From Dipodascopsis uninucleata var. uninucleata (taxonomy: Eukaryota; Ascomycota; Lipomycetes; Lipomycetales; Lipomycetaceae): a stretch of DNA of 64,000 bases. The DNA is taken from positions 1-64,000 of the forward strand of contig JAJLTO010000018.1 in NCBI GenBank assembly GCA_030568195.1, in the 5' to 3' direction. Position numbers and translations under genes: made by a program. The notes under the pieces were generated by a model, which was given only the letters and a program-made list of their open reading frames with translations, ran no database searches and was not told the origin of the DNA. This document shows positions 10,197-19,999 of this stretch, in pieces (positions within the stretch are counted from its first letter, which is position 1; every line of letters begins with the position of its first letter).

Positions 10197-12761
10197 ATGG
10201 AGAAAACAAGCGAACTCAAAGTATCTAACTCGTCTTCTTCTGAGGCAGAGGAAAAGATAAATGAGAAATCTACGCTGACAAAGGTGTACGCAGTTAATAG
10301 GGAGTTATTGCTCGAAAGACTCCATGATTCTGTGAAGGCTGACGATGTTCTGAAAGAAGGAAATGAGAGTTATATCTTTGATAGTATGGCTAGTATGTCT
10401 CTTGAAGAGGCATTAGAAATACTGAAGGAATCTGTACAGGAGCACGAATATGACTATAATATTCCGTCAGAGTTACTTGAAAAGCTCAAGCTGATGTTAA
10501 AAGGATCTGAGGCATATGGGCAGGGAGAAGAAATTTATGGCATCGATGTTCGTTTGGAAGCATGTCTGATTCGAAGTCATTCGCCATATCCAGAAGTTCG
10601 TGCAGTGACAGATCCTTTTGATGAACCTGATACTCCGGTGGAGACAATTAGATCTTACTTTCTTGGCTTGGTATGGGTAGTCGTCGGCGCATTTGTTAAT
10701 GAAACTCTAGGAGAGCCGAGACAACCAAGCATTAATATATCTTCTACAGTCATGCAAATTCTGCTGTATCCTTGTGGCCGGTTGATGGAACAGTTACCGA
10801 ATTGGAAGTTTAGAGTCTTTGGTAAGACTCTCGAGCTAAATCCCGGTCCTTGGTCATCAAAGGAACAAATGTTTGCTACTATCATGATTAATGCTGGTGG
10901 CCATTATTCAAACATTATTAACTATGCTATGGTTTTAAAGCTTGATGTCTTCTTTGGTCAGAAATGGGTGAGCTTCGGATTTTTGTTTTTGATGAATGTC
11001 TCAACACAACTTTTTGGTTTGGGAATATCTGGTATACTAAGACGTTGGGTCGTCTACAATGTGAAAGCTGTATGGCCTACGATTCTTCCGACACTAGCAC
11101 TCAACAGAGCTTTACTTATAAAGGAAAAACCGCAGAATATAAATGGCTGGAATATATCTAAATCTAAGTTCTTTTACATTACTCTTGTTGGATCTTTTTT
11201 TTACTTTTTCTTCCCAGGTTACATCTTCACTGCATTGTCTGTTTTCAACTGGATGACGTGGATTTCGCCACAGAATGTTAAACTGGCAATTGTCACTGGT
11301 TCTACACTCGGACTAGGTTTCAATCCAATTACCACTTTCGACTGGGCTGTTATCAACAGAAGTAGACCTCTGGTGAGACCGTTCTTTGCAGTTGCTAATC
11401 AATATGCCGGCGTTGTTATTTCTGCATTTGCAATTCTGATCATGTATTGGACTAATTACAAAGACTCTTCATACCTTCCTATTAATACGTCACCAACATA
11501 TGACAATTCTGGTGGACGCTACAATATTTCGAGAGTTATGACAGATGGTAAGTTCAACTATACTAAATATATAGATTATTCTCCTCCATATATTAGCGCT
11601 GGTCATCTTGTCTTATACGGTGGAACTTACACAATGTATACGCTTTCATTTGTTTTTATTTTCTTAACTGAATGGCCAACTTTAAAGCAATTCGTCAAAA
11701 ATACAGTTAAGAATATTAGCTTTAAAAGCAAGAATTCGGTGTTCAGTGGATTCAATGATCCATTTTCTGTGGCAGCTCGAAAGCATCAAGAGGTTCCTGA
11801 TCTCTGGTTTTTGGCAGTGCTGGTGACCTCTTTTGTTTTTGGTATCATAGGTGTAGCAGTATATCCATCTCAAACGCCTGTATGGGTCGTGGTGGTAGTT
11901 ATTCTCATTGGAATTGCTCTACTTATTCCTACTTCTGTTGTTTACGCTGTCACTGGTTACATGCTTGAGATGAATGAGCTGGCAAGTTTGATATGTGGCT
12001 ACATGATTCCAGGAAATCCTATTGGAAATGTGGTTTCTCGTCTCTATGGCTATAATACTGATGCCCAGGCAGAGAACTTTATTGGAGATATGAAAATGGC
12101 TCATTATTCGAGATTACCTCCTCGTGCAGTATTTCGTGGTCAGATAATAGCTGTTTGCGTTCAGATTTTCGTCACCCTTGCAGCTGTATATGTCGTCCTG
12201 GGACTTCCAGATGTTTGCACGCTCACGCAGGTAAACAAGTTCACTTGCCCTTACTCACAGGGTATTTATACTGCTGCACTACTCTATGGAGTTGTTGGGC
12301 CAGACAGAATTCTTAATACTGTGTATCCAACAATCAAATATTGCTTTCTTATTGGAGCATGTCTTGGTGTGTTCTTCGCAGTTGTTCGTAAATACTTTCC
12401 TAGACAGACTAAGTTCATACACCCCGTAGTTATTATATCTGGTGTCTCTATCTGGGGTACAGGTTATAATCTCTCTTATTATACTCCAGGATTTATTGCT
12501 TCTTTCTTTTTCATGTACTATATTAGACGCCGTTATCTTGCATGGTGGACTAAGTATACCTATATTTTGACATCTGGTCTAACTGCTGGAGTTGCTTTCG
12601 CTGCAATTGTAATTTTTGCTGCTCTACAGTACCAGCAAGTGAAGCTTACTTGGTGGGGTTCTACTGTTTCTCAATCTGGTGTCGACGGAAGTGCCAATGG
12701 TAGACTGAGGGAGATTCCAGAGTCTGGCTATTTTGGTCTTGGTGCAGGTCAATTCACATAG
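10197..12761 (+). CDS. OPT-family oligopeptide transporter, paralog 2
   Basis: An 854-residue polytopic transporter of the OPT family, same orientation as the copy at 2086. It has the conserved SPYPEVRAV, NPGPW (about residue 215), NWMTWISPQN, GLGFNP and YNLSYYTPGF blocks. It is the most divergent of the four at signature positions: the usual K-I/L-P-P-R motif reads RLPPR (about residues 639-643), and the block after SPYPEVRAV reads TDPFDEPD instead of CSPxDDP. The N-terminus is Ser/Glu/Lys-rich and cytoplasmic by family topology. The ATG at 10197 directly follows a non-coding A/T-rich leader. No intron or break is seen. It may have a different substrate range from the other three; this is inference. 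Confidence 0.94.
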   Translation: MEKTSELKVSNSSSSEAEEKINEKSTLTKVYAVNRELLLERLHDSVKADDVLKEGNESYIFDSMASMSLEEALEILKESVQEHEYDYNIPSELLEKLKLMLKGSEAYGQGEEIYGIDVRLEACLIRSHSPYPEVRAVTDPFDEPDTPVETIRSYFLGLVWVVVGAFVNETLGEPRQPSINISSTVMQILLYPCGRLMEQLPNWKFRVFGKTLELNPGPWSSKEQMFATIMINAGGHYSNIINYAMVLKLDVFFGQKWVSFGFLFLMNVSTQLFGLGISGILRRWVVYNVKAVWPTILPTLALNRALLIKEKPQNINGWNISKSKFFYITLVGSFFYFFFPGYIFTALSVFNWMTWISPQNVKLAIVTGSTLGLGFNPITTFDWAVINRSRPLVRPFFAVANQYAGVVISAFAILIMYWTNYKDSSYLPINTSPTYDNSGGRYNISRVMTDGKFNYTKYIDYSPPYISAGHLVLYGGTYTMYTLSFVFIFLTEWPTLKQFVKNTVKNISFKSKNSVFSGFNDPFSVAARKHQEVPDLWFLAVLVTSFVFGIIGVAVYPSQTPVWVVVVVILIGIALLIPTSVVYAVTGYMLEMNELASLICGYMIPGNPIGNVVSRLYGYNTDAQAENFIGDMKMAHYSRLPPRAVFRGQIIAVCVQIFVTLAAVYVVLGLPDVCTLTQVNKFTCPYSQGIYTAALLYGVVGPDRILNTVYPTIKYCFLIGACLGVFFAVVRKYFPRQTKFIHPVVIISGVSIWGTGYNLSYYTPGFIASFFFMYYIRRRYLAWWTKYTYILTSGLTAGVAFAAIVIFAALQYQQVKLTWWGSTVSQSGVDGSANGRLREIPESGYFGLGAGQFT

Positions 12762-14712
12762 ATTACCCTGCCTTCTATGCCGTGTTTGTTTTACATTTTT
12801 GTAAAGTAGCTTATACTATCAATCTACTATCGTATTCACCCATTTCAGTATACAAATCATGTTCTTACACTTCAAGCTCTTGTTCATTCAATAAAAGGCT
12901 CGTACATTATAACTTTTTATAGTTATATGAAGTCTGCCATCGTATAATAAATGTTTTCTAAGAGAGTTATCGTTCCATTAGTCAAGAAAAGATTGTTAGC
13001 CAAATATACATATTCGAGTAGTATATATTTATATGTATTCAATTATCAGAATTTCTCCCCTGTTATAAAAGATATATTATGATATACGCATGCCAAAGGA
13101 CCAATAGTTTATTATGTAAACCAGCGGTACTTATTATTGAGGTCGTTTTGATGATTAAGAATGCCTTCCAGTGTTCCAGAACTTTAAAAAATGATAATCA
13201 ACATATTATTTATGGAAGGAGCATCATATGTACTAAACATATCTCCTTGAGCTACGTGATGGTAACGAAGAGAATCTCAGATTTCTGTAAGGAATTTCGC
13301 GTAATTTCGCATAATCACTGCCTTTAATCCAAATGCTGTCAAATTTCGGTATTTAACTTGAGCCCTTAGAAACGTTTCGTCCAGTGGCGTATAGCTTAAA
13401 GCTCACTAATGCATAGACGAACATTCATACAATAATGGATTTTGTTCGATGCACACTCTACAGCGAGCCAATTAAACCTCCACTGTTATTCCTAAAATTT
13501 TCATTTTAATTTTTTTTTCTTGTATCAGTTCCTCAGTAGTCGTTCATAAATAAATCTAATTTCACTCCAGCCGTTTATTGAGTCGGTATAGTGACTAGCG
13601 TTCGAGCTAGTTCTTATTAGGCACGAACTAAGTAATAGTAAGACAAGGCTTGAAACAAAGATTAACTCTCGAGGCGTGTGTTATACTGCTTACAGGCTAT
13701 CGTCAATTGGACGACTGGATGGTTCAAGGAATAAATATTAAATTAGTAATTGTTAACAATTATGGCCAAAATTACCGTCCATAATCATGAGTGCCATGAA
13801 CGCATAAGCCAGGTGTAGGCTATAGAAGATTCGACTTCTTCTCTCTGATTCCTGCTTATTTACTATTCTCTTACAGTCTAGCTTTTCTTCTTCAGTTCCT
13901 TTCTTTCCCCAATAAGCTACAAGTAAAATAGCTATATCTGAGTCACTCAATCAAGGATGCTACAACGGCAGCGCAGGACATGCTGCGTTCAGGGTATGAA
14001 GCATGGTAAGCCCGATATCAAGTGAAATATCTCTTGGTTTATTACGGTTCATAACTACATTGGCTCCATTTTGGATTTGTAATTATCCAATTACACTAAG
14101 TTGACTGTAATTGCTAACAATGGTGTTACATAATTGTAGGGCTCGTTTCTCTCGGGAGCAAGTGCTAGAGCAAATATCATTTTAAACTATTAACTGTAGT
14201 GAGCAAAATGACATCTTTTAATCGTGCTAGATGCGCCTGTTTCTTTCCGGATAGATAATGGTATACAATGAATGATCAAGAGCGCTAATAATAGATAGTT
14301 TACATCGAAAGCAGTCACTCTAAGTTTTCGAAATCGTACAGGTTTTTTTATCAAAAGAACCGTGCTCTAGGATTAAATCGATATATAATTCAAAAGCTAT
14401 CACACATGCAGGATTTAGCTAATATGTATGTATGTTAGCCCAGATGAAACTAAATTTGCCGCAAAATTTTCAAAGAATCGATTGTAAAACTCACATCGTT
14501 TACACCGTGCAAAAGACAAGAAATCAAAATTCAAGGACAGCTGTTATCGCTTTAGCAAATTACACATCTTTAGTAGATTCTTCAGGTATTTTGCTCATTA
14601 CCGTAAAGTACACTAGTATCTTATTTGAAATAAGGAGAAAATACAGGCGTCCAGAGTGCAATTACGGGCCAAATTAAAGCAGCAATGCCTACCACATTAT
14701 GAATAAATAAGT

Positions 14713-14720
14713 CCCACGTG
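14713..14720 (-). promoter_or_regulatory. E-box, Cbf1/Pho4-type GTCACGTG
   Basis: The minus strand reads GTCACGTG, matching the RTCACGTG consensus of the yeast bHLH factor Cbf1, which works in sulfur-amino-acid gene control and at centromeres. It lies about 1.35 kb upstream of the Soa1-like permease. The distance is large, so function is speculative. Confidence 0.2.
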
Positions 14721-15482
14721 ACAAGGGATAAACCGGCAAAGTTATAGTTTCCAGGTCCTTGGCGAACTTATTGGGAGAATGGGGTTAAAATGAAGTTTGT
14801 CAAAGTTTAATGGTAGCTATCAATCTCAAATGATAGATATTTGAATTCTCATATCACTGCTGATGTGGTGAGTTGTTATAGTAGGATCAAGCCGAAATGA
14901 AGGAAATTCGCAGGACCAAGCAGTTGCATATTCCATATGCAGTTTTGTTTCTTTTTAGGTCTCATGATTTTATCACGACCACTACATATTTAGGTTGGTT
15001 AAACCTAATAATATCCTAGTTCGGAGTCGTTTGTTGTTTTCTCACACGATGGACTGGGACCAAGAGCATCTAACTATAGCACTAGCTTCTTTACCGATTA
15101 CGCGATTCTGCGTACTTTGACAAAATCACCAGGCGTCGCTAATGGATGCTGCCACCACTCTTCGGTTAGATATCGACTTGACTGCGTAGGAGCTCTTATT
15201 CTTAAATTTCTAGGTCACATATATGCGACATCTCTTTTGACTTAGCATAGCTCAGTAGATTCTCAGGTCTATATAGATTTGAATGATACGTAATCATGAC
15301 CATCAGATGCACGTAGTGAGTTTCAAGCCTAACAAGCTTAAATCTCGTTAAGCTATGCTCTCCGTCAGTTCTCACTCTCATCCACCACAAGGTTCAGTCA
15401 TTGATTTAACTTTCTATTTCGCACATCAACTTAATTTCTACTGCCTGAAGTTGGCATCCGAATATTCGTGCCACTGGATTTG

Positions 15483-15509
15483 CGGAAGCGGTGGCGGGAG
15501 CGGCCACGG
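15483..15509 (+). promoter_or_regulatory. Five CGG triplets at 6-bp spacing
   Basis: CGG occurs at 15483, 15489, 15495, 15501 and 15507, exactly every six bases, in an otherwise AT-rich spacer about 560 bp upstream of the Soa1-like permease ATG. CGG is the half-site of Zn2Cys6 regulators, so a clustered binding site is possible. A codon-like remnant of a GC-rich gene is the alternative. Confidence 0.3.
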
Positions 15510-16065
15510 AGTATCGCCATAAGAGTATCCAAGAACATCCAATAATACCCATAAACTGGAGTTTCCTTGGCTGGGCTGGAAATAAATTCTTACTAATTAT
15601 CTCTTGGCGACCGTGAGATTGTGGGACTGTGAGCAGGATAACAAGGAAAGTCGCCTAAATATTAAGTTGAAGTAATTAGGAGGCGCAATGACATCAAAGA
15701 GTTTAACCTTATATTTATACGAAAGTTTCATAGCCGTTCATCCCCAATATGAGATTATACAATTTTTGATCTATCTTTTAATTAGATACACACATATAGG
15801 AGCCAGACATTTAATACAATCATTTGACATGCCAGTTTTAATAGCATCCAATGGTGTCATATTGTAATGATAAGATATCATGATGGTATTGTACGAAACC
15901 AAGAACTTCCAAGACATACAAATTTTCGCGAAACATGTTAACACATCTACCACTCTTACTACATAAATAGCGACGCGATGGACCATTAAATTAAGAATCA
16001 TTGCCTCGTTAATTGACTCAGAAATATTGGAGTTGAATGTTGCAAAGCCTGAGCTTCTCTCCATC

Positions 16066-17802
16066 ATGTCGCAAGAAAGTAGTTCTCTTAACGAGAAGAA
16101 CCGTTTAGAGGTGAATGACAAGATACTGGACAGTGTTCCAACAGATATTAATGTCCACGATCTTAACATACCTGACGATTGGCCACCTCTTGCAGCAGAA
16201 AAGCCTCGAAACTATTTTTTTTGGAATTTAAAAGGTCCTTCAGGCATCGATATAGATGGTATCGCAACTCAGCCGTCAGTTTTCGACGATCCGGAGAAGA
16301 GCAAGTATTTTTTGCCTCATGCAAGGTACGAAAATACTCATCGCATTGATCCGTCATTTAGATGGACTTGGCGCGAGGAATATAGCCTAGTACGCAAAAT
16401 AGATTTTCGGATAATGTTATGGTGTTGTATTATGTTTATGTCTCTACAACTGGACCGTGGTAATCTTTCACAAGCTGTCGCAGACAATTTTCTCACAGAC
16501 CTGAATTTTACTACTAACGTCTTCAATAATGGAAATACTATTTTCAAAGTGTTTTTTCTAGTATCAGAAATACCGTCTCAGCTTATCTCTAAGAAACTTG
16601 GGCCGGATCGTTGGATACCTATACAAATGGTGTCTTGGAGTGCAGTCGCAATGAGTCAATATGCGTTGCATGGCAAAGCAGGATTTTACGTGACTAGAGC
16701 ATTACTAGGTGCTTTAGAGGGTGGATTCATTGCTGATATTTGTCTTTATCTGTCGTATTTCTATACATCTGTTGAACTACCCGTACGGCTTGCTTATTTC
16801 TGGGCGGCTATGACTGTGTCAGAAATTATTGCTGCTTTTATGGGTTTTGGCATACTTCATATGAGAGGAGTCCACGGCCAAGAAGGTTGGAGATGGTTGT
16901 TCTTAATCGAAGGTGCTATCACATGTGCAATCGGCGTCCTTTCAAGTCTGTTAATGCCACCCTCACCTACGCAGACAAAATCATGGTTTAGAGGCAAGAA
17001 TGGTTGGTTCTCTGAACGTGAGGAAAAGATAATTGTTAATCGTGTACTTAGGGAAGAACCTACAAAATCACGAATGCATAACCGACAGCCTCTGGACTGG
17101 GGTATGTTCTGGAAGTCATTAACAGATTATGATCTTTGGCCAATTTATATTATTGGTCTTGTCTTCCAGATTCCAACAAGTCCAGTTTCAACGTACCAGA
17201 CTTTGACCTTAAGATCTCTTGGTTTCACAACATTTCAGACTACACTTATGGTTTTACCTAACCAGGTCCTATCGTTGATGACTTTACTTACACTCACTTA
17301 TCTGTCTCAAAAACTTAACGAGAGAAGTCTGGTAGCTTTATCAGCTCAAATATGGTGTTTAGTTCTCCTTATTCCTCTGCGTGTATTCGGGGCAGATTCT
17401 AACAGATGGGGAAAGTATGTCGTTACGATGCTACTATTAGCTCATCCCTCGTCTCATGCTATTCAAGTTGCCTGGACTTCGCGAAATTCAAATAGCGTTC
17501 GAACAAGAACATTTTCATCTGCAGCTTATAACATGTTTTGTCAACTTTCCGGAATCATTTCCTCCTACGTATATCGTGCTGACGACAAGCCGCTTTATCA
17601 CAGAGGAAACAGTGCTCTTATTGGGGTAGCTGCTATGAATTTAGTTGTATATTTGCTTGTAAAAGCATATTATATTTGGAGAAATCGCCAGCGCGACAAG
17701 ATATGGAATGCTATGTCGCTCTCTGAACAAGAAAAGTACGTTGAAGGTCAGTCATCTGTCGATCTCGGTAATAAAAGACTTGATTTTAGATTCGCACATT
17801 GA
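16066..17802 (+). CDS. Soa1-like MFS permease (sulfonate/sulfur-anion type)
   Basis: A 578-residue major-facilitator permease of the anion:cation symporter branch. Regions such as LDRGNLSQAVADNFL, NNGNTIF, SEIPSQLISKKLGPDRWIPI and ALLGALEGGFIAD closely match what I recall of the fungal Soa1 (YIL166C) group, whose yeast member imports sulfate, sulfite, thiosulfate and sulfonates. A long polar N-terminus of about 110 residues precedes twelve predicted membrane segments. The ATG at 16066 is used because the frame upstream offers only a TTG at 16027. It sits among four OPT genes, which suggests a shared role in scavenging sulfur or organic nutrients. The frame is intact with no intron. Family is sure; substrate is inferred. 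Confidence 0.88.
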   Translation: MSQESSSLNEKNRLEVNDKILDSVPTDINVHDLNIPDDWPPLAAEKPRNYFFWNLKGPSGIDIDGIATQPSVFDDPEKSKYFLPHARYENTHRIDPSFRWTWREEYSLVRKIDFRIMLWCCIMFMSLQLDRGNLSQAVADNFLTDLNFTTNVFNNGNTIFKVFFLVSEIPSQLISKKLGPDRWIPIQMVSWSAVAMSQYALHGKAGFYVTRALLGALEGGFIADICLYLSYFYTSVELPVRLAYFWAAMTVSEIIAAFMGFGILHMRGVHGQEGWRWLFLIEGAITCAIGVLSSLLMPPSPTQTKSWFRGKNGWFSEREEKIIVNRVLREEPTKSRMHNRQPLDWGMFWKSLTDYDLWPIYIIGLVFQIPTSPVSTYQTLTLRSLGFTTFQTTLMVLPNQVLSLMTLLTLTYLSQKLNERSLVALSAQIWCLVLLIPLRVFGADSNRWGKYVVTMLLLAHPSSHAIQVAWTSRNSNSVRTRTFSSAAYNMFCQLSGIISSYVYRADDKPLYHRGNSALIGVAAMNLVVYLLVKAYYIWRNRQRDKIWNAMSLSEQEKYVEGQSSVDLGNKRLDFRFAH

Positions 17803-18273
17803 GTCAACGAGCAAATTTTATATTCTTCTCGATAACCTTCAATAAAAGATAAAAAAAAAGCTCAAAACCTCGAAATGTATTATTAGCGTTGTACTACCGG
17901 CAGATAATGAGCTCAGCATATATGTCGTCTTGGTAGGTAGGCTATCATCTACTATTACTAGAACTTCCTGGACAGCTAAATGGAAAGTTTCAGATTTAGT
18001 GAAATATTATTTGTCATCACCATTTTTTCCGCAAATCATTTCTGCCTTAATTCATCATGTAGATTGCCCTAAGCCACTCAATCCACTCAATGCGCCAAAA
18101 CATGTGTATTTCATACTCTCTAAACTACGAGCTTACATTCCATATTATATATTTTTGGATTTCTTCAGACTACTTGTAATTACTTGATCTTCATTTCAAC
18201 ATAGTTACATATAAAAGTTTCAATATTTTCACCGACGATTTCAATAGCTTCTCTCTTCGAGTCCATTCGCTAT
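17803..18273. other. Convergent 3' spacer
   Basis: Spacer between the 3' ends of the Soa1-like permease (+) and the oxidoreductase (-). It contains A/T-rich 3'-end signals (AATAAAAG near 17840 and an A-run). The small frame at 17930 has no family features. Confidence 0.5.
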
Positions 18274-19323
18274 CTATGCTTCTGCGATCTTGAGAATACT
18301 CTTCCCGAAGTTCTTGCCTGCTAGCATACCAACAAATCCATCGGGCCCATTTTCAATACCATCGGTAATACTCGCCTTGTGAACGAATGTACCATCATGA
18401 ATCCACTTTGAGACGTTTCTGTTGTGCTCCTCAGCATATTTTGGCCCAAAATCCTTGTCTAAAACGAGGAATCCCCTAATCGTCAGTCTTTTCGCAACAA
18501 TATTCATCAAGCTTTTTACACCGTATCGTTCCTCTGGCTTTTTAGAATATTGCGAGATCATTCCGCAAACAACTACTCGCCCAAAATCATTCATGTGATC
18601 CAGAGCTGCCTCTAGCTGCTCTCCGCCCACGTTGTCATAGTAGATGTCAACACCGTTTGGCGCCAAACTCCGCAAGGCATCCTCTGTCTTTTCCACCTTA
18701 TAATTAAATCCTCCGTCGAATTTCAGCTCATTTATAATGAATTCAAGTTTCTCCTCTGATCCAACTGATCCGATAACTCGAAGTCCCTCGTGCTTTGCGA
18801 GTTGGCCAACCACCTGTCCAACTGCTCCTGAGGCTGCAGAAATGAAAATTGTCTCTCCTTTCTGTGGCTTTCCTATTTCATAAAGCGAAGAGTAGGCCGT
18901 TAATCCTGTCATGCCCAATGCTCCAAGATAAACTAGAGGGTCCAATTTGTACGGGTTTTTGATCTTCTGTAGTCCACCAGCAGAATCTCCACTAAGAATA
19001 TTCCATTCTTGCACAGGAGCTTGACCAACAATCTCGTCATTTTCGCTAAATTGACTATTGTTTGATCTTATTACTTTACAGATACTTCTTGCATCAATTG
19101 GCTTATTTATTTGAAATGCAGGACTATAAGACTTGACTGAAGGGTCCCGCATACGACCTCGCATATAAGGGTCAAAAGAAGTATACAGCACCTTTACCAA
19201 GATGCTGCCGACAGGAAGGTCTTGCTTTAAGTCAAATTCACCACTCTCAACTACCAAATCCTTGCCTGGAATTGGCCAACCATCTGGCACTGACTTGAAT
19301 ATAAGCGCTCTGTTCAAAACCAT
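18274..19323 (-). CDS. Zinc-free MDR oxidoreductase (alkenal/prostaglandin reductase type)
   Basis: A 349-residue NADP-dependent enzyme of the medium-chain dehydrogenase/reductase superfamily, in the leukotriene B4 dehydrogenase/CurA group that includes yeast YML131W. These enzymes reduce the C=C bond of alpha,beta-unsaturated aldehydes and ketones. Visible marks are the N-terminal SFDPYMRGRMRD, the GMTGLTAYSSLYEIG segment, the nucleotide-binding ISAASGAVGQVVGQLAK (about 155-171), the cofactor-loop region GSVGSEEK and IYYDNVGGEQL. Zinc-ligand cysteines are absent, as normal for this group. Likely cytosolic. It lies head-to-head with no close partner and convergent to the Soa1-like permease. 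A stress or lipid-aldehyde detoxification role is the family expectation, not shown here. Confidence 0.9.
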   Translation of the reverse strand: MVLNRALIFKSVPDGWPIPGKDLVVESGEFDLKQDLPVGSILVKVLYTSFDPYMRGRMRDPSVKSYSPAFQINKPIDARSICKVIRSNNSQFSENDEIVGQAPVQEWNILSGDSAGGLQKIKNPYKLDPLVYLGALGMTGLTAYSSLYEIGKPQKGETIFISAASGAVGQVVGQLAKHEGLRVIGSVGSEEKLEFIINELKFDGGFNYKVEKTEDALRSLAPNGVDIYYDNVGGEQLEAALDHMNDFGRVVVCGMISQYSKKPEERYGVKSLMNIVAKRLTIRGFLVLDKDFGPKYAEEHNRNVSKWIHDGTFVHKASITDGIENGPDGFVGMLAGKNFGKSILKIAEA

Positions 19324-19999
19324 GACTATGAAAATCTTAATAAGAGTGTGTCTACAATAAAACTATGAATTATCCTATAGACTTGTTCCTAAAATATTCT
19401 CCGGAAGGCAGACGTAATATATCCATCTGATCTGTGGATTGGTAATCATCACAATTTTGATGCATTAGTAAGATTTGGTAGAAGATTTGCATCGACGTGA
19501 CGCTACTCGCTCCCGATTAGCCTCGGCAATTGACCGGAAACGAGTTTCTGCATCAATTTTTATTTACACTTAATGCTGCATTTCTTAACATCCATCATGG
19601 TTAAATATTCTAATACTTTGTAAATCCACTCTATTATGAGACTCACAGATGCTGTAAAATTTCAGCCGTTCCGCTGTGTTGAACCATCTGATTTTTGGCA
19701 TCCAAAGGTATAAAATTCATTTATTTTTGTATTGTGGAAAAGGTTAACAGTTAGTTCAGCGCTAGACTGTAGCGATCTCCAGCCTCACCAAGTTTTAGTC
19801 GAGTTTAGGCGAGCTTAAAAGGTTTGCAAGAAATGGCATGGAAAATTGTAATCGCGTTCACAAGACAGTTAGAATATTGTTTCACTGGATGTGAAATAAA
19901 AGGCAATATAGTATTGAACTGTTTACGTCAAAGCGAATATCGTATTCATTTATAATATTTTTTATATGAAATGTATAGTCCTCTGTTTAAAATATCAAA
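19324..19999. other. Spacer between oxidoreductase 5' end and OPT 3' end
   Basis: No coding sequence. It includes the oxidoreductase promoter (no clear TATA) and, at its right end near 19950-19980, an A/T-rich stretch likely used for 3'-end formation of the OPT gene on the minus strand. Confidence 0.5.

Larger units (their letters stand above)
12762..16065. other. Long gene-free spacer
   Basis: About 3.3 kb with only short, non-protein-like frames. Two regulatory-looking items stand out: an E-box GTCACGTG (minus strand, 14713-14720) and a run of five CGG triplets (15483-15509). A GC-rich frame across 15470-15620 (AEAVAGAATEYR...) is open for about 50 codons without a start and may be a coding scrap. 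Confidence 0.5.

Noticed and set aside
13753-13950. 65-codon minus-strand frame as a gene
   Set aside because: It starts with TTG just after a stop, is short, and has no recognisable motif.
16027-16065. Upstream extension of the Soa1-like permease frame
   Set aside because: It begins with TTG. The first ATG is at 16066 and gives a normal N-terminus.
15771-16169. 132-codon minus-strand frame
   Set aside because: Overlaps the start of the Soa1-like permease on the other strand and has no family features.
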